In this document: positions 1 to 6,796 of the stretch, piece after piece
Numbering within the stretch: the first letter of the stretch is position 1
How the letters are laid out: the number at the start of each line of letters is the position of its first letter
Source of the DNA: Thermoleophilia bacterium
GTDB lineage: Bacteria; Actinomycetota; Thermoleophilia; Gaiellales; SKUG01
Reading direction: 5' to 3'
Assembly: GCA_020438525.1 (NCBI GenBank)
Contig: JAGQUL010000037.1
Span: forward strand, 1 to 13,611
DNA: 13,611 nt
Made by a program: the position numbers and the translations under genes
The notes under the pieces: model-generated
Told to the model about the DNA's origin: nothing
What the model saw: the letters and a program-made list of their open reading frames with translations, nothing else
Database searches by the model: none

Positions 1-1682
<1,682 letters not shown>

Positions 1683-1686
1683 GGAG

Positions 1687-1692
1687 ATTGTA
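1687..1692 (-). promoter_or_regulatory. Candidate -10 box (TACAAT) for a leaderless dehydratase mRNA
   Basis: On the minus strand TACAAT fits the actinobacterial TANNNT -10. It ends 4 bases before the first ATG and 7 before the second, so transcription could begin at the second ATG. No Shine-Dalgarno is seen in this stretch. I find no convincing -35 box 16-18 bases upstream, so the call rests on the -10 and its spacing. The 85-bp gap to the upstream gene (1683-1767) otherwise shows nothing. Confidence 0.4.
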
Positions 1693-1767
1693 CAAACGAG
1701 ACTGCCGGAACCTGCGCACGCGGGCCCTCCAACGGGCAGGACCGGCGGTCGCCGTGGCCCCAGTCGG

Positions 1768-2826
1768 TCACGCCCGGGCGAGCACCGGCAGCCCAGCCAG
1801 CAGCAGGTCCAGCAGCTGCTCCGGGCTTCGGTCGACGACGAGCTGCGGCCGCGACCCGCGCGCGCTCCGTCGTTCGATCTGCACCTCGTCGGCGCTGCGG
1901 AGCAGTCGCAGGCGTCCCTGCGCGAGCAGGCGCTCGTCCACGCCGCCCATCCGCCCGGCGAACACGGTGTACACAGGCACGCCGAGCGCCGCGGCCTCGC
2001 GGTTCATCGTGCCGCCCGCGCTCACCACGAGGTCCGCGGTCGCCACCAGCGACGCCCCGTCCACGGCCACGCGCGGGATCCGAACGCGCTCGTCACGCCC
2101 GATCGCCGCCTGCAGCGCCACGCGCTGCTGCTGCGTTCGCGGCAGCACCACCGCCACCGCGCCGCTCGTGCCGCGCACGCGATCGAGCACCGCCGCGAAC
2201 ACGTCGTTGGTGATCCCGCGGTGATACAGCGCCATGTCCGCCGGCGGGCGCAGCACCACGAGCACCTCGTCGGAGTCGATGTCGAGCTGCGCGCGCACGC
2301 CCGCAGGATCGAGCGCGCCGGCATCGAGGTAGTACTCCTCCTTGAGCCCCGGGTAGGTCACCACCTTGCCGGCCGCGCCGTACTGGTCGAGCCGCTCGAG
2401 CGGGATCGAATCCGGCACGGCAACCCGCCAGCTCCAGCGGCAGTTGGTGCGGTGCTGGGTCCGCGCCCACTCGTAGTCGAAGATCGTCACGTGCGGAATG
2501 CCGCGTCGGCGCGCCACCAGCGGCAGGTCGGTCGAGCCATGCGACAGCGCGACATCGAACGGACCACCATCGCCGACCTGCGTGCGCACGAACCGGTCGA
2601 GCGCCCACGTTCGACCGATCGCAGCACGCGCCTTGCCCATCCGACCGGTGCCGCCATGGCGGCCGATCACCGTCACGTCGAGGTCATGCAGCTTCGCCAG
2701 CTCGACCGTCTGCGCGAACTGCCGCGCGGTCACCACGACCTCGTCGCCACGCTCGCGCGCCGCGCGAACGAGCGGAGCGAAGAACGGGACGTGCGGCGAG
2801 TTGGTGAGGTCGACGAGCAGGCGCAT
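1768..2826 (-). CDS. DUF354 family protein, GT-B glycosyltransferase-like
   Basis: 352 residues, close to the family length. It opens with LVDLTNSPHVPFFAPLV (4-20), the hallmark N-terminus of DUF354 proteins, which have a two-lobed GT-B-like fold and usually sit in polysaccharide clusters. The C-terminal lobe carries VSAGGTMNREAAALGVPV (268-285), a glycine-rich loop followed by Glu resembling nucleotide-sugar binding in GT-B enzymes. YPGLKEEYYL (158-167) is another conserved family stretch. No signal peptide or membrane helix is seen, so it is probably cytoplasmic or peripheral. It starts 24 bp after the aminotransferase stop and is followed by the dehydratase, all on one strand, which suggests one transcript. 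Substrate and acceptor cannot be read from the sequence. Family assignment is firm; glycosyl transfer is inferred from fold and context. Confidence 0.85.
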   Translation of the reverse strand: MRLLVDLTNSPHVPFFAPLVRAARERGDEVVVTARQFAQTVELAKLHDLDVTVIGRHGGTGRMGKARAAIGRTWALDRFVRTQVGDGGPFDVALSHGSTDLPLVARRRGIPHVTIFDYEWARTQHRTNCRWSWRVAVPDSIPLERLDQYGAAGKVVTYPGLKEEYYLDAGALDPAGVRAQLDIDSDEVLVVLRPPADMALYHRGITNDVFAAVLDRVRGTSGAVAVVLPRTQQQRVALQAAIGRDERVRIPRVAVDGASLVATADLVVSAGGTMNREAAALGVPVYTVFAGRMGGVDERLLAQGRLRLLRSADEVQIERRSARGSRPQLVVDRSPEQLLDLLLAGLPVLARA

Positions 2827-2850
2827 CGAGCGTGAACCCTGCTGGCCGCG

Positions 2851-3960
2851 TCAGACGCGGGCCGGCACGCCGGCGCGCACGGCCTCCACGACCTCGTCGA
2901 CCTGCTCGCGGGTCATCGTGGCGAACATCGGCAGCGCCACGCCGGTCGCGCACAGGCGCTCGGTGACCGGCAGGTCGCCGGGCGCGTAGCCCAGGTCTGC
3001 GTACACCGGCTGCAGGTGGTGCGGGCTTCCGTAGTACACCGTCGCGCCCACGCCGCGCTCTGCGCACGCCGCGATCAGCTCGTCGCGATGGTCGGTGCGC
3101 ACGACGTACAGGTGCCAGATCGGCGTGGTGCCCTCCTGCACGGGCGGCAGCTCGACCAGCTCGCCCAGCCCGGCCTGCTCGTACCACTCCGCGACCTGCC
3201 GGCGGTGCGCGTTCCAGCCGTCGATCTCCGTGAGGTTGCGGCGAAGGAACGCGGCCTGCAGCGCGTCGAGGCGGCTGTTGTAGCCGATGTGCGTGAAGGT
3301 CTGCTTGTCCTTGCTGCCGTGGAAGCGCAGCATCCGCGCCAGCTCCGCCACGTCGTCGCGATTCGTCGTGATCATGCCGCCGTCGCCGAAGCAAGGCAGG
3401 TTCTTGGTCGGGAAGAAGCTGAACGTGGCGGCGTCGCCGAGCGACCCGACCCGTCGTCCACCCAGCTCGGCACCCCATGCCTGCGCGGAGTCCTCGAGCA
3501 CCGCGAGCCCGTGCTCGCGGGCGAGTGCGTTGAGCGCATCCATGTCGGCGGCGTGCCCGAACAGGTGGACCGGCAGGATCGCCTTGGTCCGACCGGTGAC
3601 CTTCGCCCGCACGTCGTCGACATCGAGGCAGCACGTCGCCGCGTCGACGTCGGCAAACACCGGCACCGCGCCCACGCTGCTGATCGTCTCGGGCGTCGCG
3701 AAGAAGGTGTACGCCGGGCAGATCACCTCGTCGCCCTCGCCCACGCCCAGGCACCGCAGCGCGACCGACAGCGCATCGGTTCCGTTGGCGACTCCGACCG
3801 CATGCTTCACGCCGAGGTACTCCGCGGCCTCCTGCTCGAAGCCCTCGACCTCGGGTCCGAAGATGAAGCGGCCGCTGCGCAACACCCGAGCCGCGATCTG
3901 CTCGAGCTCGTCCATGTACGGCGCGATCTGCGCGTTCGGATCCATCAGCGGTACGGCCAT
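2851..3960 (-). CDS. DegT/DnrJ/EryC1/StrS family sugar aminotransferase (PLP)
   Basis: 369 residues, the normal length. The family transfers an amino group, usually from glutamate, to a keto-sugar nucleotide. Visible motifs: NGTDAL (59-64) for the PLP phosphate, EDSAQAWGA (156-164) with the Asp that pairs with the pyridine nitrogen, FSFFPTKNL (180-188) with Lys186 as the Schiff-base lysine, GYNSRLDALQAAFL (226-239), and YYGSPHHLQPVY (309-320). The start ATG has a GGGAG ribosome site 9 bases upstream. It is the first gene of the leftward glycan set and would act naturally on the keto sugar made by the dehydratase encoded at 1-1682. A weak TANNNT box (TAGTGT, 3994-3999, minus strand) lies just past the upstream hairpin and could begin its mRNA, though no -35 is visible. 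The exact sugar is unknown. Confidence 0.95.
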   Translation of the reverse strand: MAVPLMDPNAQIAPYMDELEQIAARVLRSGRFIFGPEVEGFEQEAAEYLGVKHAVGVANGTDALSVALRCLGVGEGDEVICPAYTFFATPETISSVGAVPVFADVDAATCCLDVDDVRAKVTGRTKAILPVHLFGHAADMDALNALAREHGLAVLEDSAQAWGAELGGRRVGSLGDAATFSFFPTKNLPCFGDGGMITTNRDDVAELARMLRFHGSKDKQTFTHIGYNSRLDALQAAFLRRNLTEIDGWNAHRRQVAEWYEQAGLGELVELPPVQEGTTPIWHLYVVRTDHRDELIAACAERGVGATVYYGSPHHLQPVYADLGYAPGDLPVTERLCATGVALPMFATMTREQVDEVVEAVRAGVPARV

Positions 3961-4010
3961 GCGTGTCTGCTCCCGTCGGTCGAGGTGTCGCGAACACTAT
4001 CCCAACGAGC

Positions 4011-4038
4011 CGGGGGCCCCGCCGAAGCAGGGCCCCCG
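4011..4038 (-). terminator. Strong GC hairpin after the 178-residue gene; possible terminator
   Basis: A perfect 9-bp inverted repeat, CGGGGGCCC (4011-4019) and GGGCCCCCG (4030-4038), with a 10-base loop. It begins about 30 bases past the stop of the upstream leftward gene and lies before the aminotransferase. There is no T-run on either strand, so it is not a textbook intrinsic terminator, but U-poor hairpins of this kind are common at gene ends in high-GC actinobacteria. It could instead insulate or stabilise the mRNA. Confidence 0.5.
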
Positions 4039-4068
4039 TTGCATCGATTCGACCCGCGCGTACGCGTG

Positions 4069-4605
4069 TCAGTGCGCCATCGCCTCTGGCGCCTCGACCT
4101 CGGGCACCGGCAGGATCGTGACCGGCGGGAGCTCGCCACCGGGGCCCGGGGTGGGGCGGCCGCCGCGCATGTCGAGGTCGATCAGCTGCACGGCGAGGTC
4201 GGCCCACATCGAGCCCGCGTCGAACTGCAGCGCGATGTTGTTGCGGTCGATGCGCACGTCCGTCGGCGGGTTCACGAGCATCGTGTGGCCGGCGGTGGCC
4301 TGCTCCTGTGCGTTGGTGAGCGCGGTCACGACGCCGCTCGACAGCTCGCGCGACACGCTCAGCGCCGCCGTCAGCTCCTTGAGCGCGATGCTCGACTGGG
4401 CACGAGCCACGAGGCCGTTGTCGAGGATGCGCTCGGCAGGGTCGACGAACCACGGGTTGTCGGGCGTGTCGGGGCCGCTGCGCTCCGGGATGCCGACCAT
4501 GCCCTCGCCCGGGCCGCGCAGTGCCTGCGACGCAGCCTTGAGGGCCTGGCTCGCGTTGGTCGCGTGGATTCGGGCGTAGGTGCCGGGGTGCATGATGCTT
4601 GTCAT
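4069..4605 (-). CDS. Unrecognised 178-residue protein
   Basis: I do not recognise this family. It is probably soluble: no signal peptide or membrane helix is seen. The N-terminal half is rich in Ala and Ser and looks helical (ATNASQALKAASQALRG, and roughly 66-105 around SIALKELTAALSVSREL). A conserved-looking core follows, with DVRIDRNNIALQFDAGSMW (117-135). The tail from about 145 is Pro/Gly rich and probably disordered. The start ATG is well supported: AAAGGA lies 8 bases upstream (4614-4619, minus strand). A second ATG four codons later is an alternative. It has its own promoter and a hairpin after its stop, so it looks like a single-gene transcript, apart from the glycan genes downstream. 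Codon use matches its neighbours. The expression signals are better than for most genes here, but nothing reveals its function. Confidence 0.8.
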   Translation of the reverse strand: MTSIMHPGTYARIHATNASQALKAASQALRGPGEGMVGIPERSGPDTPDNPWFVDPAERILDNGLVARAQSSIALKELTAALSVSRELSSGVVTALTNAQEQATAGHTMLVNPPTDVRIDRNNIALQFDAGSMWADLAVQLIDLDMRGGRPTPGPGGELPPVTILPVPEVEAPEAMAH

Positions 4606-4714
4606 CGAAGTAGTCCTTTCGGGGGAGTGGTTCCTGCCGCCGGGGGTGGGAGTTCGAACGGCTGAACAACTTTCGGTGTCGTTGGGGAGAGTGCGGCGTG
4701 TCGTCGCGCAGGGA

Positions 4715-4744
4715 AGCGTAACAGCGAAAAATATTCGGTGTCAA
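4715..4744 (-). promoter_or_regulatory. Promoter for the 178-residue gene: TTGACA, 18-bp spacer, TACGCT
   Basis: On the minus strand a perfect TTGACA -35 (4739-4744) is followed 18 bp later by TACGCT (4715-4720), which fits the actinobacterial TANNNT -10. Transcription would start near 4708 and give a leader of about 100 bases before the ATG at 4605. The element sits in an AT-rich island (about 4720-4790) that stands out in this GC-rich DNA. A caution: the surrounding bases also resemble REP-like motifs I remember from other genomes, which I cannot confirm. Confidence 0.6.
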
Positions 4745-4764
4745 GGGATCTGACCCAAAAATAT
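4727..4764. repeat. Two AAAAATAT direct repeats 30 bp apart around the -35 box
   Basis: AAAAATAT occurs at 4727-4734 and again at 4757-4764, a start-to-start distance of 30 bp, close to three turns of the helix, one on each side of the -35 hexamer. Such AT-rich octamers are rare in DNA of this composition. They could be a regulator's binding sites or simply UP-like or bending elements. The 4606-4815 gap holds only this, the promoter and the leader. Confidence 0.45.
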
Positions 4765-4815
4765 CCACAACGGAGTGTGGTTTTGGTGAGAATCCATACG
4801 GGAACTGGCGTGAAC

Positions 4816-5403
4816 ATGCGACGAATCGCAGGATCGGGGTGGGTCGGCACGATGCTCGTCGTGGTGCTCTGGCGCGCCCTGAGTGAGTTGCTGCTGCGCA
4901 TGTCGGTCCTTCGCGAGGCGGGCGAGCTCGACCGTCGCGTCGCCGCCCGTCGTCGAGCGCGGGTCGATCGAGCCCTCGCCTCATGGTCCGTCTCTCGCGT
5001 GCGCGCGCGCGAGCTCGCCCGGGTGACTGTGCCCGTCACCACCGGTCCCCAGGCCGACGCATCCGTGTACGTCGGCGCGACCGGCGGCGCGGACCTCGAC
5101 GACATCGGGCTGCTCGAGGCCGCGATGCGACGTGCCGCCCGCGATCGGATGGCGGTCGGTCCCGAGGGTGTCACGACCCGGCCCCGGCGACTCGACTGGG
5201 GGCGGCTGCTCGATCGGGGCGACGACGACCACGGCGCTGCTGCCGCCGACCGGGTCCCGTGGTGGTCGGTGGTCGTTGCCGCGGTCGGTGTCGCGCTCAC
5301 CGTCGCAGCGCTCGTGCGGCCCCTCGGCGACCCGGCTCCAGTGCTTGCGATCGCCGGCTCGATGCTGGTGGTCGCGGCGCTCGTCGCCGGTCGCCGCAGC
5401 TGA
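4816..5403 (+). CDS. Unrecognised small membrane protein
   Basis: 195 residues from the chosen ATG. One membrane helix near the N-terminus (about 9-28, WVGTMLVVVLWRAL), a charged Arg-rich and probably coiled region (30-70), a polar middle, and two closely spaced C-terminal helices (about 148-168 and 174-192) separated by a short turn. It ends in RRS, so that end is likely cytoplasmic. No catalytic motif is seen and I cannot name the family. The start is uncertain: in-frame GTGs at 4738, 4777, 4786 and 4810 lie upstream. The one at 4738 lies inside the divergent promoter, and 4786 has a GGAG 10 bases before it. The third-base GC bias appears clearly only after about 4816. It lies between a divergent gene and the oxidase operon, 178 bp before subunit II, with no sign of a shared role. 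Confidence 0.65.
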   Translation: MRRIAGSGWVGTMLVVVLWRALSELLLRMSVLREAGELDRRVAARRRARVDRALASWSVSRVRARELARVTVPVTTGPQADASVYVGATGGADLDDIGLLEAAMRRAARDRMAVGPEGVTTRPRRLDWGRLLDRGDDDHGAAAADRVPWWSVVVAAVGVALTVAALVRPLGDPAPVLAIAGSMLVVAALVAGRRS

Positions 5404-5435
5404 GCCGGCCGCCCCTGATTGCTCCGTCCTTCGAA

Positions 5436-5472
5436 GCTGCCGCGCGTATATGGCAATCGCGCTGCCGCGCGT
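5436..5472. repeat. 12-bp direct repeat upstream of the oxidase operon
   Basis: GCTGCCGCGCGT occurs perfectly at 5436-5447 and 5461-5472, exactly 25 bp apart. A TANNNT-like box, TAGGAT (5487-5492), lies 15 bases after the second copy, with no clear -35. The copies could be operator half-sites for control of the oxidase genes, or chance in GC-rich DNA. A short palindrome, GGGCTC-TG-GAGCCC (5544-5557), lies in the presumed leader. Nothing else is seen in the 178-bp gap 5404-5581. Confidence 0.4.
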
Positions 5473-5581
5473 CGCGCCCCGGTGTGTAGGATCGCGCCGC
5501 GAACACTCGCGTGCGGGTGTGCGCCCACTGTGACATGCGGCACGGGCTCTGGAGCCCGGACTGAAAGGTGCGACGTCTTCC

Positions 5582-6796
5582 ATGAAGGGTCAATGGGGCA
5601 AGCTGCTGGGCTACGTGCTCGGCACGGCCATCGTCAGCGCGGCGCTCGTGTTCGTTCCGCCGCTGCTTGGTAGCGGTACCGGCTGGCTGCCGGATCTGAT
5701 CTCGAGCGAGGGCTCGAGCATCGACACGTTGTTCTGGGGGCTCGTGTGGCTCTCGATCGCGATCTTCGCGATCGTCTGCGGCGTGGTCGTCTACTCGATG
5801 GTGCACTTCCGCGCCAAGCCGGGCGACATGTCCGACGGCGCGCACATCCACGGCGACGCCCGCATGGAGCTCGTGTGGATCATCGTCCCGTCGATCATCG
5901 TGCTCGTCGTGGGCGTGCTCAGCTACATGGTGCTGCAGGACAACGAGATCGGCCTGTACGACCCCGCCAAGGCGCAGGACAAGGGCGCTGCGACGATGCA
6001 GGTCGACGTGCGCGGCTTCTCGTTCGGCTGGGCATTCCGCTACGCCGACCTCGAAGACAAGCCGCTCATGGCGGACGAGAACGCCGAGCCCAGCTCCGAG
6101 CTCGTGCTGCCCGTCGACCAGGTCGTGAAGTTCACCGTGATGTCGTGCTCCGGCAAGGAGCACCTCGGTCGGATCCGCACCGAGACGCTCCGCGAGCTCG
6201 CCGCCGACGGTGAGGAAGACGAGTACGCGAAGGTCGATCCCGGCCTGTGCGAGCAGCACTGGGACGCCACCACGAAGGAAGACCAGGCCAAGGCCGTTGC
6301 CGACGCCGAGCACTACTACAAGGTCAAGACCGCCCTGCAGGACGGCAAGGACATCTCGGCCGAGAACCAGGCGTTCTGGGACGAGCAGCCGACCTTCCAC
6401 GGCGACAACCAGTACGCCGACGTCAACCACTCGTTCTGGGTGCCCGAGGCGCGTCTGAAGATCGACGCGGTCGCCGGCCTGCGCTCCTACGTGCAGTGGC
6501 AGCCCGATCGGGTCACCGGCCCCGACGACCACTTCCAGGTCGTGTGCGCCGAGCTGTGCGGCGCGGGCCACAACGGCATGCGCACCGACATGTGCGTCGT
6601 GAGCCAGGACACCTTCGACTGGTGGCTTGGCCTGGCGACCGACGAGCGCGGCGACGCGAACTGCGTCAACCTGCGGCTGCTGTCGTGCCTGGGCGACGAC
6701 CCCGGTGACCGCGGCAAGGCGATCGAGAAGATCGCGGCGCTGAGCAAGGAAGACCCCGAAGCCGGATGCGGCGACGTCAAGGAGCAGGCAGCGTGA
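5582..6796 (+). CDS. ctaC: Cytochrome c oxidase subunit II (CuA subunit) with a large insertion
   Basis: 404 residues, longer than a typical subunit II. It accepts electrons from cytochrome c at a two-copper CuA centre outside the membrane. Hydrophobic segments lie at 8-28 (signal or helix), 48-73 and 96-118. The CuA ligands are intact: His283 (VNHSFWVP) and, in VCAELCGAGHNGM (321-333), Cys322, Glu324, Cys326, His330 and Met333. The aromatic electron-entry region is GFSFGWAFRY (145-154). Odd points: about 90 extra residues (roughly 188-278) sit between the strand ending VVKFTVMS and the first CuA histidine, and a tail of about 60 residues follows the CuA domain. Cys189, 223, 338, 361, 369 and 396 could form disulfides. 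There is no CxxCH, so no fused cytochrome c. AAAGG lies 13 bases before the ATG, rather far. The stop overlaps the subunit I start. Confidence 0.95.
   Translation: MKGQWGKLLGYVLGTAIVSAALVFVPPLLGSGTGWLPDLISSEGSSIDTLFWGLVWLSIAIFAIVCGVVVYSMVHFRAKPGDMSDGAHIHGDARMELVWIIVPSIIVLVVGVLSYMVLQDNEIGLYDPAKAQDKGAATMQVDVRGFSFGWAFRYADLEDKPLMADENAEPSSELVLPVDQVVKFTVMSCSGKEHLGRIRTETLRELAADGEEDEYAKVDPGLCEQHWDATTKEDQAKAVADAEHYYKVKTALQDGKDISAENQAFWDEQPTFHGDNQYADVNHSFWVPEARLKIDAVAGLRSYVQWQPDRVTGPDDHFQVVCAELCGAGHNGMRTDMCVVSQDTFDWWLGLATDERGDANCVNLRLLSCLGDDPGDRGKAIEKIAALSKEDPEAGCGDVKEQAA

Noticed and set aside
4630..4670. GTTCGAAC (4652-4659), like the T-loop of a tRNA
   Set aside because: No acceptor, D or anticodon stems can be built around it. 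It is in the leader of the 178-residue gene.
4736..4764. Possible REP-like element (GGTGTCAAGGGATCTGACCC)
   Set aside because: It resembles motifs I recall near REP-associated transposases, but only one copy is present here and I cannot confirm the match, so it is kept only as a caution on the promoter call.
4738..4815. Earlier GTG starts for the small membrane protein
   Set aside because: The first lies inside the divergent promoter and the region lacks the codon bias of the gene. GTG 4786 or 4810 cannot be fully excluded.
2684..4984. 766-codon minus-strand frame across the aminotransferase and the upstream region
   Set aside because: It is a shifted frame over two real genes and the AT-rich promoter, with Arg/Ala-rich low-complexity sequence.
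4602..5583. Minus-strand frames opposite the small membrane protein
   Set aside because: Ser/Arg/Thr-rich without features, while the plus-strand frame has three clean hydrophobic segments and consistent GC-rich third positions.
6766..6792. ATG start of subunit I inside the end of subunit II
   Set aside because: The GTG at 6793 has AAGGAG at ideal spacing and the typical GTGA overlap; the ATG has no ribosome site.
5582..6796. caa3-type subunit II with fused cytochrome c
   Set aside because: A2-type oxidases often have this fusion, so I looked, but no CxxCH heme site is present in the C-terminal tail.
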